Assembly: GCA_024233625.1 (NCBI GenBank)
Contig: JACKPJ010000004.1
Location: 92,244-156,243, forward strand
DNA: 64,000 bases
Reading direction: 5' to 3'
From: Deltaproteobacteria bacterium
GTDB lineage: Bacteria; UBA10199; DSSB01
In this document: piece by piece, positions 33,870-43,300 of the stretch
Layout of the letters: the number at the start of each line of letters is the position of its first letter
Position numbering within the stretch: position 1 is the stretch's first letter
Notes under the pieces: generated by a model
Seen by the model: only the letters and a program-made list of their open reading frames with translations
Told to the model about the DNA's origin: nothing
Database searches by the model: none
Position numbers and translations under genes: made by a program

Positions 33870-35669
33870 ATGAAACAAAACGATCAAATCAGAAACCTCG
33901 CTATTATTGCTCACGTTGACCACGGAAAGACCACCTTGATTGATGCCATGTTGCAACAAAGTGGAACCTTCAAATCTCACGAAGAAATGAACGAAAGGGT
34001 GATGGACAATCTCGACCTTGAAAAGGAGCGCGGGATTACTATTGCTTCGAAGAATTGTTCAGTTTCCTTCAACGGCAAAAAAATCAATCTCATTGACACT
34101 CCTGGCCATGCCGATTTTGGAGGTGAAGTCGAACGTGCTCTTAAGATGGCGGACGGTGCGATCTTATTAGTAGATTCTGCTGAGGGGCCTTTACCGCAAA
34201 CGCGCTTCGTTCTTAAAAAGGCCCTGGAATCTCATCTCAAAATTATTTTAGTTATCAATAAAATTGATCGAAAGGACGCTCGTGCTCAGGAAGTCCTCAA
34301 CGAAGTCTATGACCTCTTCATTGACCTCGATGCTAGCGAAGATCAGATTGAATTTCCAGTATTGTATGCTATCGGTCGCGATGGTATTGCCAAACGCAAT
34401 ATCGATGATGAAGGTACAGACTTGAAGCCACTCCTCGAAACTATTGTAGAGGTGGTACCTGGTCCTAGTTATCAGGAGCAGGAGCCTTTTCAAATGTTAG
34501 TGACCAATCTGGGCTATTCGGACTATTTGGGCCGTTTAGCTATTGGCCGGGTTTTTCATGGTTCGGCAAAAAAGAATGACCAATTGGTTTGTATCGGCAA
34601 AGATCCCAAACCACGCGCTCTCAAAGTCAATCAACTTCAGGTTTATGAGGGTGTTCAAATCAAGCCGGTGGATCAGATTGATCCCGGTGAAATTGTCTTG
34701 CTCTCGGGTATCGAAGAAGTTGAAATCGGGGATACCATTTGTACAGCGATAGCGAGTAAAGCGCTTCCCCGCATTACGGTGGATGAACCCACCGTAGCGA
34801 TGAGTTTCGGAATCAATACCTCACCCCTTGCTGGTCGTGATGGTAAATGGGTACAGTCGAGAAAAATTTGGGAACGCCTCGAAAAAGAAGTCTTGCACAA
34901 TGTTGCTCTACAAATCGAAAAGACGGGTGGTGGGGAAGAATTCGTCGTTAAAGGCCGAGGCGAATTGCAAATGGCCATTTTGATCGAGACCATGAGGCGT
35001 GAGGGTTTTGAACTGACCGTGGGGCGTCCTAAAATTATTTTCAAAGAAAAAGACGGGGTACAAACTGAACCGATTGAGCATTTGTTTTTGGATGTTCCCG
35101 AAGACTCGGTGGGAGTGATCACCGAAAAACTGGCGCAGCGTCAAGGAAAGATGACTAACTTGGTTAATCATGGAACCGGTCGTGTGCGCTTGGAATTTTC
35201 GATTCCGACTCGTGGGCTTATTGGCTATCGCAGTGAATTTTTGACTGACACCAAGGGAATGGGCATCATGAACTCTTATCTTCATGACTATGAACCTGTC
35301 CGCGGAGAAATTGTTCACCGTGTGACGGGTTCTCTGGTCAGTGACCGTGGTGGATCAACTTTAGCCTATGCGCTTTTTAATTTGGAACCCCGAGGTAATT
35401 TATTTGTGGTGCCTGGAGAGGAAGTCTACGAAGGCATGATTGTCGGTGAGCATAATCGTGGCAATGACCTTAATGTCAATCCGACTAAAGCCAAAAAGCT
35501 GACGAATATGCGGGCGGCAGGCAAAGACGAAAATGTGGTGCTCTCGCCAGTGCTTCCCATGACTTTAGAAAGAGCGATTGAGTTTATTAAAGATGATGAA
35601 CAGGTGGAAGTGACCCCGAAGAATATTCGATTGCGAAAGAAGGAATTGACTGCCGTCAAAAGGAAGTAG
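33870..35669 (+). CDS. typA: Ribosome-associated GTPase TypA/BipA
   Basis: A 599-residue translational GTPase linked to 50S assembly and stress adaptation. The P-loop is AHVDHGKTTLIDAML, switch II DTPGHADFGGEVER, and NKIDRKDAR gives guanine specificity. The EF-G-like domains follow, and the TypA-specific C-terminal domain starts around the GLIGYRSEFLTDTKG motif. Length is normal. uvrB starts 12 bp after its stop, so the two are probably co-transcribed. Confidence 0.97.
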   Translation: MKQNDQIRNLAIIAHVDHGKTTLIDAMLQQSGTFKSHEEMNERVMDNLDLEKERGITIASKNCSVSFNGKKINLIDTPGHADFGGEVERALKMADGAILLVDSAEGPLPQTRFVLKKALESHLKIILVINKIDRKDARAQEVLNEVYDLFIDLDASEDQIEFPVLYAIGRDGIAKRNIDDEGTDLKPLLETIVEVVPGPSYQEQEPFQMLVTNLGYSDYLGRLAIGRVFHGSAKKNDQLVCIGKDPKPRALKVNQLQVYEGVQIKPVDQIDPGEIVLLSGIEEVEIGDTICTAIASKALPRITVDEPTVAMSFGINTSPLAGRDGKWVQSRKIWERLEKEVLHNVALQIEKTGGGEEFVVKGRGELQMAILIETMRREGFELTVGRPKIIFKEKDGVQTEPIEHLFLDVPEDSVGVITEKLAQRQGKMTNLVNHGTGRVRLEFSIPTRGLIGYRSEFLTDTKGMGIMNSYLHDYEPVRGEIVHRVTGSLVSDRGGSTLAYALFNLEPRGNLFVVPGEEVYEGMIVGEHNRGNDLNVNPTKAKKLTNMRAAGKDENVVLSPVLPMTLERAIEFIKDDEQVEVTPKNIRLRKKELTAVKRK

Positions 35670-35681
35670 ACGTTTGACTCA

Positions 35682-37688
35682 ATGACCCAAATACCTTTTC
35701 AACTGAAGAGCGATTTTGCGCCTCGGGGAGATCAGCCTGCAGCGATTCAACAGCTTCGTCGAGGACTGGAGCAAGGTTTGTTTGCCCAAACCTTATTGGG
35801 TGTGACCGGAAGCGGAAAAACCTTTTCGATGGCTAATATCATTGCGGAAGTCCAACGGCCGGCTCTGGTGATGGCTCCCAATAAAACCTTGGCGGCTCAG
35901 CTCTATCGAGAATTTAAAGAATTTTTTCCCAACAATGCGGTCGAATACTTTGTCAGTTATTATGACTATTATCAGCCCGAGGCCTATGTGCCGAGCCGTG
36001 ATCTCTACATCGAAAAAGACTCGGCGATCAACGAAGAGATCGATAAGATGCGCCATGCAGCGACTCGGGCTTTGTTTGAACGCAATGATGTGATCATCGT
36101 GGCCTCTGTCAGTTGTATCTATGGTTTGGGTTCTCCGGAAGCTTACCACGGTTTGTTGGTTTTGATTGAACAAGGACAAAATTGGGAACGCAACCAACTA
36201 CTGCGTGAGTTGACGCAAATTCAATACACCCGCAATGATTATGATTTTCACCGTGGGACCTTTCGCGTGCGTGGGGATGTCGTCGAAATTTTTCCGGCTC
36301 ACGAAGAAGAGCGCGCCATTCGTCTCGAATTTTTTGGAGATGAAGTGGAGAGCATTTCTGAGATCGACCCGATGCGTGGAACGCTTTTACAAAAATTAGA
36401 AAAGATCGCTATTTATCCGGCAAGCCATTATGTGACTTGGGAAGATCGCATGAAGAAAGCGCAAGTTTCGATTCGGTCAGAGCTCGAAGAACGCCTCAAA
36501 TTTTTTCGGGAAAACGATCAATTGGTCGAGGCGCAACGCCTTCAACAACGCACGCTCTACGATCTTGAGATGATGGAGGAGATTGGTTTTTGCAAAGGTA
36601 TCGAAAATTATTCCCGTCACCTCACGGGCCGCGGAGATGGACAGCCTCCCCCCACTCTACTTGATTATTTTCCTAAAGATTTTATTCTCTTTTTGGATGA
36701 GTCTCACATCATGGTGCCGCAATTGCGTGCAATGTATAATGGAGACCGAGCCCGCAAAAGAAATTTGGTCGATTATGGTTTTCGTCTGCCTTCAGCCTTG
36801 GATAATCGTCCTCTGCAATTTAAAGAGTTTTGGGATTTGGTTTCGCAGGTGATTTATGTTTCGGCCACACCTGGTGATTACGAGATCGAACAAAGTCAGG
36901 GAGCGGTTGCTGAACAAGTCATTCGTCCTACCGGCCTGATGGATCCGACGGTGGATGTGAGACCCGCTACGCATCAAGTTGACGACCTTGTGGAAGAGAT
37001 TCGTCAACGCATTACTGTGAATGAGCGTGTTCTGGTGACTTGCCTGACCAAACGCATGAGTGAAGATCTCAGCAAATACTTTCAGGACATTGGGCTCAAG
37101 GTTCGCTATTTGCATTCGGAGATCGACACCTTGGAACGTGTTGCCATCTTAAGAGAACTTCGCAAGGGCAGCTTTGACGTTTTGGTCGGAATCAACCTTT
37201 TGCGTGAAGGACTCGACCTGCCTGAGGTTTCCCTCGTGGCGATTTTAGATGCGGATAAAGAGGGCTTTTTAAGGTCGGAGCGTTCCTTTATTCAGACCTT
37301 CGGCAGAGCCGCTCGAAATGTTCACGGTCATGTGATTTTATATGCGGATGAAGTCACACAAAGCATGGCCAAAGCCATGCACGAAACAAAACGACGTCGA
37401 GAACTCCAACAAGCCTATAACGAAGAGCATGGCATTACCCCGCAAAGCATCCAGAAAAATATTCAGAATATTTTGGAAAGCCCCGAAGAACATGACTACA
37501 TTACGGTTCCTAAAGAGATTGATCTGGCGGCAGAGATTCCACTCGAGGAAATTCCCCAAAAGGTTTCCAAACTTCGCAAACAAATGGAAAAAGCGGCCAA
37601 GGATTTGGATTTTGAAACAGCTGCCAAGCTGCGTGACGAAATCAAGTCTTTAGATGAGCTGGCTTTAACCTTTGGTGTGAAAGCGTGA
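35682..37688 (+). CDS. uvrB: Excinuclease ABC subunit B
   Basis: A 668-residue helicase-like DNA repair protein that receives damaged DNA from UvrA and recruits UvrC. Walker A is LLGVTGSGKTFSMAN. The beta-hairpin that clamps DNA is the YYDYYQPEAYVPSRD region, DESH is Walker B, and helicase motifs continue through LLREGLDLPEVSLVAILDAD and QTFGRAARN. The UVR motif for UvrC contact is at the C-terminus (KDLDFETAAKLRDEIKSL). Full length. Confidence 0.98.
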   Translation: MTQIPFQLKSDFAPRGDQPAAIQQLRRGLEQGLFAQTLLGVTGSGKTFSMANIIAEVQRPALVMAPNKTLAAQLYREFKEFFPNNAVEYFVSYYDYYQPEAYVPSRDLYIEKDSAINEEIDKMRHAATRALFERNDVIIVASVSCIYGLGSPEAYHGLLVLIEQGQNWERNQLLRELTQIQYTRNDYDFHRGTFRVRGDVVEIFPAHEEERAIRLEFFGDEVESISEIDPMRGTLLQKLEKIAIYPASHYVTWEDRMKKAQVSIRSELEERLKFFRENDQLVEAQRLQQRTLYDLEMMEEIGFCKGIENYSRHLTGRGDGQPPPTLLDYFPKDFILFLDESHIMVPQLRAMYNGDRARKRNLVDYGFRLPSALDNRPLQFKEFWDLVSQVIYVSATPGDYEIEQSQGAVAEQVIRPTGLMDPTVDVRPATHQVDDLVEEIRQRITVNERVLVTCLTKRMSEDLSKYFQDIGLKVRYLHSEIDTLERVAILRELRKGSFDVLVGINLLREGLDLPEVSLVAILDADKEGFLRSERSFIQTFGRAARNVHGHVILYADEVTQSMAKAMHETKRRRELQQAYNEEHGITPQSIQKNIQNILESPEEHDYITVPKEIDLAAEIPLEEIPQKVSKLRKQMEKAAKDLDFETAAKLRDEIKSLDELALTFGVKA

Positions 37689-37881
37689 TGTTTGGGTTTA
37701 GTCCTAATTAGTGTACATCCATAAAATAAAAAATAGTAAAAAAATAAACTCCCCTTTACAAGCTCTTACTAAAACTCTTACAATTATATAATAAGGGTTC
37801 ATAGGCTTGTCGTTTTAAGAGAATGAAAGTTCAACATTGAATTCGCATAAGCAAGATTCAATATGAAATAGGGGGAAAAGA

Positions 37882-38802
37882 ATGAAAGCTTCCACTTGTC
37901 AATTCTGCCGACTTGATTCCTCTCAAAAAAAATCTCATTTTATTACCCGAAGAATGACGCATCCGGACAATGTTCACAAAGATCTATTTTTGAGTCTGTT
38001 TTTAAGTTTTTTTGTTTTGACTTTTTTCACCATGACACTTTTTCTCAGTAAGCCTCTACAAGCCAAGTTTGGTGAAGAGAGAAGTTTAGAAGATGTTGTC
38101 AAACAAGCCGGTGTCAATTCGGTGTGGGGAAGCCCCTGTACTGTGCTCAATGTGGAGCGTTCTGTCCATCCCTATGGCATGAAGATTGTGACCATCGCCG
38201 TTAACTGTGATATCATCAAGGCGCCGCCGCCTGGTTATGTGCATCCGGCTTTTGGTGAAAATTGGGTTGAGGAAGGTGAGGGGCAGACTTTTCGCTTTCA
38301 TATGTTGGACCCACTTGCCAATCATATGCCTGAGTTGAAGGCGCTGCCTGATGTTGGTAAAGAATTTACCCTCTGTCTTTCTGGAGCCAGCCAAATCGGG
38401 CTTTCCAGTCTTTGTGCGTTATCCGATAAAGCCATGCAAAGCTACCGAGAGTCGGTTTCAAGTGAGACGAGTACTCTTGGAACTTCTTCTGATCAAGAGA
38501 GAAATCAAGAAAATGTCCAAGAGAGTGACTCAGCTCAGAAAAGTACTTTAAAACAAGCTGTTGATTCAGTTTCGACAAGTTCAAAAGGTGAGCAGAAGAG
38601 TCAAACGATCGATAAGAAACAACTGAAGGATCTTGTTCAACGTTTTTATCCCGCAAATTCTGCAAAGTCACCTAAATCATCCAGTCAAGAAGAGCTTCGA
38701 ATAGAAGAAAATACAGGAGAAAGTGCAGGAGCTGCGCAAGAACCCATGCCCAGCGTGAGTGATTCCGATTCGGATGGAATGAAAAATATCAATGAACGTT
38801 AG
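37882..38802 (+). CDS. Exported or membrane-anchored protein of unknown function
   Basis: A 306-residue protein. A hydrophobic segment at about residues 34-56 (FLSLFLSFFVLTFFTMTLFL), followed by KPLQA, looks like a signal peptide or anchor. The 33-residue lead before it is unusually long, so translation may start at the internal Met before THPDN instead. The globular part (about 60-190) has four cysteines in SPCTV, VNCDI, TLCLS and LCALS, probably paired outside the cytoplasm. The remainder is Ser/Gln/Glu-rich and disordered. GGGGGAAAAG precedes the ATG. The metalloprotease follows after 40 bp. Confidence 0.78.
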   Translation: MKASTCQFCRLDSSQKKSHFITRRMTHPDNVHKDLFLSLFLSFFVLTFFTMTLFLSKPLQAKFGEERSLEDVVKQAGVNSVWGSPCTVLNVERSVHPYGMKIVTIAVNCDIIKAPPPGYVHPAFGENWVEEGEGQTFRFHMLDPLANHMPELKALPDVGKEFTLCLSGASQIGLSSLCALSDKAMQSYRESVSSETSTLGTSSDQERNQENVQESDSAQKSTLKQAVDSVSTSSKGEQKSQTIDKKQLKDLVQRFYPANSAKSPKSSSQEELRIEENTGESAGAAQEPMPSVSDSDSDGMKNINER

Positions 38803-38842
38803 TACTGGAAGTAAAGTGTTTATAATTTAGGGAGGAAAGGCT

Positions 38843-40231
38843 GTGAAAAAAAAACGAGGGGAAATGATTGCAATGGTTAAGCTAAGCGTGTTGCTGGTTT
38901 TTGTGATCGTTTTGGGAGCTCTGCTGGTTATTTTTTCCAATCAGGATATTCAAGCTGCAGGTCCAGTGGATGTTGATCCAACGGGAGCTCCCTTACGTTG
39001 GGAACAAGGAGCCACGATAGTTTTTAATCCTGAACATGGGGCGCTAAAAGCTGCAGGCGGCTATGACAATGCGAAGAGTGTCAATCTGGTTAAACAAGCA
39101 TTTCAAACCTGGATGAATATTTCTAATGTTAATCTCAACTACCAACAAGGTAGCTATCTCAACGATGGTGGAGATGTTAATGCTTCAAATTTTCAAAATT
39201 TTCTCTATCAAGGCACTCAGGGCTGTTATGCAGATATTTTGGGTTTAACCCCAGAGGAGGCAGGTCCTTGTTGGGCACCGGTGATTTTTGACGAAGATGG
39301 TTCGATTATCGAGTCTCTCTTTGGTTCTTGTAATCAATTCAGTGTTCGTGCAGTAACGAAGGTCGATGATATTAATAATATGTCTGGAGATCCCGAGCGC
39401 CGTATTATTCGCCGCAGTAGCATGATTATTAATGGTGCTTGTATTCCCCCTGTGACGACTAAGTCCGGTTGTGGAGGTTGCTCGCGCGAGCTCACCGAAG
39501 AGGAAGTTTATGATACCATCGTCCACGAGGTCGGGCACTTTTTGGGGCTAGGTCATAGTCAAGTCAACCCAGATGCCTACGACCGATGTAAGAGTGGGGG
39601 TTGTAGTGGGGCTGACGTCGAAGCGATTCCGACAATGTTTCCCACCTCGATGAGTAGTGTTAATTATTCGACTTTGCATGAAGATGATAAGGCCTATATG
39701 AGGCGCCTTTATGCCAATGCTTCTAATCAATACTGCAGTGTTTCCGGGAAGGTTTTTGATACCGATGGGGTGACAGAAGTTGCTGCTGTTGAAGTGGTTG
39801 CGGTTGATTCGAGTTCGGGTTCGGGTTGGATTGCAGGACTTTCGGGAGCTGAGTCTCCGCAAAGTTCCCAAGGGGTTTGTACAAGCAACTGTGGATCTTA
39901 CCTTTTAACCGGTTTGCAGGAAGGTCGCACTTATCAGGTCTGTGCCCAAGCGGTTAATCCAACTTTTAAAGGGATCTCTTCCATTGCTAACAAATCGCAA
40001 TCAGTTATCAACTTTCCTCGGACTTGTCCTGAATCGATGAATATCACCTGTCAATGTTCGGGAGGAACTTGTGATACTTATGCAGGCTTTGACATCACCA
40101 TTGGTCAGGGAGCAACCACTTACAATTCTTATGACCCAGGTTCGAGTTCGGGATCTAGTTCGAGTGGAAGCAGCTCTAGCAATGGAAGTAGCGGGGGCGC
40201 TGGTGGTGGCTGCAGTTTGTCGATACCTTAA
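38843..40231 (+). CDS. Secreted matrixin-like zinc metalloprotease
   Basis: A 462-residue exported protease starting at GTG after GGAGGAAAGG. An N-terminal hydrophobic segment (VLLVFVIVLGALLVIF) is a signal peptide or anchor. The zincin motif HEVGHFLGLGHSQ is at about residues 228-240, and a Met-turn is likely in IPTMFPTSMSS. Many cysteines suggest disulfides. A domain resembling a carboxypeptidase-regulatory or Ig-like fold follows (YCSVSGKVFDTDG, then YLLTGLQEGRTYQVCAQA). The end is a Ser/Gly-rich run, perhaps a surface linker. Substrate unknown; a role in predation or scavenging is conceivable but not shown. Confidence 0.88.
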   Translation: MKKKRGEMIAMVKLSVLLVFVIVLGALLVIFSNQDIQAAGPVDVDPTGAPLRWEQGATIVFNPEHGALKAAGGYDNAKSVNLVKQAFQTWMNISNVNLNYQQGSYLNDGGDVNASNFQNFLYQGTQGCYADILGLTPEEAGPCWAPVIFDEDGSIIESLFGSCNQFSVRAVTKVDDINNMSGDPERRIIRRSSMIINGACIPPVTTKSGCGGCSRELTEEEVYDTIVHEVGHFLGLGHSQVNPDAYDRCKSGGCSGADVEAIPTMFPTSMSSVNYSTLHEDDKAYMRRLYANASNQYCSVSGKVFDTDGVTEVAAVEVVAVDSSSGSGWIAGLSGAESPQSSQGVCTSNCGSYLLTGLQEGRTYQVCAQAVNPTFKGISSIANKSQSVINFPRTCPESMNITCQCSGGTCDTYAGFDITIGQGATTYNSYDPGSSSGSSSSGSSSSNGSSGGAGGGCSLSIP

Positions 40232-40278
40232 TTCTATTCCCTTGAAGAAGCCAGCTTTTCAAGTTAATAATCAAAAAC

Positions 40279-41091
40279 ATGAAAAAAGCTTCTTCTCATT
40301 TCCCTATAAATTTGGATCAAAAAAGTAGTGCTGAGCTCTTTGAAGAATTGCTTCAGATCATGGTAAGGCTTCGAGGGCCGCAAGGTTGTCCTTGGGATAA
40401 AAAGCAAAATCATATCAGCCTAACGCGCTATCTGCTGGAAGAGTGTTACGAAGTCCTGCATGCTATTGAGACAGGAGATGAGGATGAGCTCAAGGAAGAA
40501 TTAGGAGACTTGCTTTTGCAGGTCGTCTTTCATGCCCAGATTGCCAAAGAAGCCAAGCAGTTTGAGTGTCGAGATGTACTCCAGCTTCTCATCGAAAAAC
40601 TCGTTCGACGTCATCCCCACGTTTTCTCAGAAACAAAGCTTGAGACCGAGCAAGAAGTTCGGCAGCAATGGGAAGAGATCAAAAGTCAGGAAAAGCCTCA
40701 GCAAAAGTCACTGCTTTCAGGAATACCTCCAAAGCTGCCTGCCTTGCTCTGGGCCTACAAGCTGGGTTCCAAAGCGAGTCATGTAGGTTTTGACTGGGAG
40801 AGGGCTCCAGATGTTTTGGAAAAAGTGGAAGAGGAAATCCAGGAATTAAAAGAGGCCATTTTACAAAAAAATCCGGAAGAAATGGAGATGGAATTGGGAG
40901 ATTTGTTTTTTAGTCTTGCACAATTAGCAAGACATTATAAGCTGGACCCTGAAAGGTCACTCCGGCTTAGCTGTCATAAATTTACTCAACGCTTTCAACA
41001 TATGGAAGAAGATGTTTCCAAAAAGGGAAAGAGTTTAAAAGAACTCGGGGTGGCAGAACTGGAAGAACTCTGGGAGCAAGTAAAAAAATAA
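40279..41091 (+). CDS. mazG: Nucleoside triphosphate pyrophosphohydrolase MazG
   Basis: A 270-residue tandem MazG protein hydrolysing (d)NTPs to monophosphates. GPQGCPWDKKQ opens the first domain; its metal site is EECYEVLHAIE followed by ELKEELGDLLLQVVFHA. The second domain repeats this as EEIQELKEAI and EMEMELGDLFFSLAQLARH. Length matches the two-domain type of E. coli. The ATG lies 47 bp after the protease gene. Confidence 0.95.
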   Translation: MKKASSHFPINLDQKSSAELFEELLQIMVRLRGPQGCPWDKKQNHISLTRYLLEECYEVLHAIETGDEDELKEELGDLLLQVVFHAQIAKEAKQFECRDVLQLLIEKLVRRHPHVFSETKLETEQEVRQQWEEIKSQEKPQQKSLLSGIPPKLPALLWAYKLGSKASHVGFDWERAPDVLEKVEEEIQELKEAILQKNPEEMEMELGDLFFSLAQLARHYKLDPERSLRLSCHKFTQRFQHMEEDVSKKGKSLKELGVAELEELWEQVKK

Positions 41092-41238
41092 ACAGAAGCT
41101 GTGAATAAGTTGTGGGAAAAGGAGTGAAAAAAAAGCTGGGCCAATTTGAGGGTGTGATTATTCAAGAGTTTTTTTAAATTTGGGGAGTAAAAAATGTTGA
41201 ATCAAGTTGTCAATAGCGTGTTGCCTATTTTTTGATCA

Positions 41239-41604
41239 ATGATGAATTTAAGTTCTCAACATTCACGAGCGAGGGAAGCTGTGAGCAAAAAAAAGTCGAT
41301 GGCATTGGGTTTAAATATCTTGGTTTGGCCAGGAGCAGGCCAGCTTTATCTTAATAAAAAGGGGAAAGGTTATTTTTTTATTGGAGCTGAGCTTCTGCTG
41401 GTTGGGGGTACTTTTATTCGCTTCATGTCGGTGATGTTCTATCTGCTTAATGTTAGGTCTTATTCTTTGGATTTAAATGTGTGGACATTGATGGGGGAAA
41501 CTTGGCAGAGTGATCAAGAGGTTCTATTTGTCATGCTAGTTGGGATATTTTTAGTGTGGTTGCTTGCGGTGCTTGACGTATGGGTGAGTTTTAGAGAGAG
41601 TTGA
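41239..41604 (+). CDS. Small integral membrane protein
   Basis: A 121-residue protein with about three membrane segments: SMALGLNILVWPGAGQLYL, KGYFFIGAELLLVGGTFI and VLFVMLVGIFLVWLLAVLDV. The PGAGQLYL-N-K-x-G-KGY pattern resembles TM2-like small membrane proteins. The first residues are polar (SSQHSRAREA). The start is uncertain: ATGs at 41239 and 41242 are both possible. Function unknown. Confidence 0.75.
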   Translation: MMNLSSQHSRAREAVSKKKSMALGLNILVWPGAGQLYLNKKGKGYFFIGAELLLVGGTFIRFMSVMFYLLNVRSYSLDLNVWTLMGETWQSDQEVLFVMLVGIFLVWLLAVLDVWVSFRES

Positions 41605-41681
41605 AAAGGTAATCAAGTTTAATCAATAAGGGTCTTGCAGAAGAAAATTATTTTTCAACAGGCCCATACAAGGATGATCTT

Positions 41682-42536
41682 ATGAGAAAATTTTCAAAAA
41701 TCCCTTATTTGACCCTGACTATTTTGTTGTTACTGGGTCTTTTTTCGGCATGTGATTCGGGAAAGAATATTCAAAAGGAAGCTGTTAAAAAAATTCCAAA
41801 AAAATCAAGTAATTCAAATAATTCAAAACTAAACCTCAAGCAAGGGATGAAGTTTGAAATCTCCACCTGGAGTATTTCTCCAACTACTACAGGTGAAATT
41901 TCTGAGCAAAAAAGGGAAATTTCAATTGTCCAGACAGGAGGCGTCGACGGCCTGAGTTTTCGTTGGCAAGAGAACGAACTCGACCTAGAAAATCAAATAT
42001 CTTTGCCCAATATCAATGCTTCACGAAAAATGCTGATTCCCTTATTTTGGCCTCGAGGAGAACTTTATCTTTCGGATTATGCCAGTATTTGGTTTTCTGA
42101 TACGGCATTTGAAGAGTTGCGAAGTTCCGGAAAGACCGACTGGTCTTTGGGCATAGAAAATAATCCGCTCTTGGGGCCTGCTCAAGAAGATGCATACATC
42201 AGGGGATCCATTCATAAATTTAATCAATGGGTGAAGCAGTTAGCCGCTTTGACGAATCCTGTGACGCAAAAAAAGTTTGAACTCAGCCAGCTTCATGTTT
42301 TAGAAGCGAGTCATCCCTATGTTTTAAGTCTCAATGAGAAAAAAGTTACTGTGGATACGGTTGTCATCGGCAATGATTTATTAAAGTATAAAGTTTTAAA
42401 TAATCCACAAAACCCACTCGTGATGGAGTTAGAGTTTGCACCCAATTTACCGGTGATGAGTTTGGCAGCAAAGGGTTTATTTAATTTAAAACCCTTATTA
42501 GAATACCATGTTCAAGCAATTCAGATTTTAGAGTAG
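41682..42536 (+). CDS. Lipoprotein of unknown function
   Basis: A 284-residue lipoprotein. The signal peptide LTLTILLLLGLFSAC ends in a good lipobox with Cys at about residue 24, then DSGKN; the Asp at +2 is the inner-membrane retention signal in enterics, though this rule may not hold here. A Lys/Asn/Ser-rich linker follows, then a mostly beta-strand body (GMKFEISTWSISP; LLKYKVLNNPQNPLVMELEF). No family recognised. Confidence 0.8.
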   Translation: MRKFSKIPYLTLTILLLLGLFSACDSGKNIQKEAVKKIPKKSSNSNNSKLNLKQGMKFEISTWSISPTTTGEISEQKREISIVQTGGVDGLSFRWQENELDLENQISLPNINASRKMLIPLFWPRGELYLSDYASIWFSDTAFEELRSSGKTDWSLGIENNPLLGPAQEDAYIRGSIHKFNQWVKQLAALTNPVTQKKFELSQLHVLEASHPYVLSLNEKKVTVDTVVIGNDLLKYKVLNNPQNPLVMELEFAPNLPVMSLAAKGLFNLKPLLEYHVQAIQILE

Positions 42537-42604
42537 AGGTGTCAGGATAAAGGCATCCAAGTTTTTGATTTTGACAGAGTTCTAGACTTTTGATGGATGA
42601 ATGA

Positions 42605-43156
42605 ATGAAGCAAAACTATTTACAATCCTCAAGATTGCGGCTGATGGATCTCGAAGAATCCCATGCGACTTTGTTGATGCAATGGGCGAACGATCCGGTG
42701 GTTTCTTCGCATCTTCATGATACCAGCCAACCCACGCGTGTGGAAGACCAGCTTGCTTGGATAAGAGATGTCAAACGCGATCCATATCAACGCATCTTTA
42801 TGATTGAACATTTAGAAGACCAAAAGATTATTGGCTATGGCGGATTGATGCGTCTTAATGGAGAGGATTTTACTGCGGAGGTGGGTTTGGCTATCGGTGA
42901 AAAAGAATACTGGCGAAAAGGGCTGGGCACTGAATCAGCCTGGCTACTTTGTCGTTATGGTTTTCGTGTTTTGGGATTATTTAACATTCAAGCTGAACAC
43001 TATGCACTCAATGTCGCTTCCTTACGTACCTTTCAAAAAATTGGCTTTCGCTATTATGGAACGCGGCGTTTGTCCCGTTTGCTATCTGGACAACGCTGGG
43101 ACGTCCATTATTCGGATGTATTATTCCATGAGTTATTAGAACCTGACGAGTGGTGA
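42605..43156 (+). CDS. GNAT-family N-acetyltransferase (RimJ/RimL-like)
   Basis: A 183-residue acetyltransferase. It opens with the RimJ/L pattern LRLMDLEESHATLLMQWANDP. The acetyl-CoA loop is EKEYWRKGLGTESAWLLCRYGF, and the C-terminal NIQAEHYALNVASLRTFQKIGF is typical of this group. The acceptor could be a protein N-terminus, a sugar nucleotide or an antibiotic; the sequence does not say. No partner genes. Confidence 0.88.
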   Translation: MKQNYLQSSRLRLMDLEESHATLLMQWANDPVVSSHLHDTSQPTRVEDQLAWIRDVKRDPYQRIFMIEHLEDQKIIGYGGLMRLNGEDFTAEVGLAIGEKEYWRKGLGTESAWLLCRYGFRVLGLFNIQAEHYALNVASLRTFQKIGFRYYGTRRLSRLLSGQRWDVHYSDVLFHELLEPDEW

Positions 43157-43236
43157 TTGTTTAATTTGACGAGTTTCTATCTTTTCCATTTTAAAACCTA
43201 AATTCAAAACGGCTCTTTTTCCTTTCAGTTAATTTG

Positions 43237-43252
43237 TTATAATTAATTATAA
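43237..43252. promoter_or_regulatory. 16-bp palindrome TTATAATTAATTATAA upstream of the SDR gene
   Basis: A perfect palindrome 48 bp before the GTG start. It matches 44195-44210, upstream of the ferritin-like gene, at 15 of 16 bases. The half-site TTATAAT equals that of PerR boxes, but here the spacer is two bases rather than one. AT-richness makes chance similarity possible. Confidence 0.4.
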
Positions 43253-43300
43253 GCTTCTCTAGTGAGGAGTTGCCTTGTTTATTTATATAAAGGATGAAGT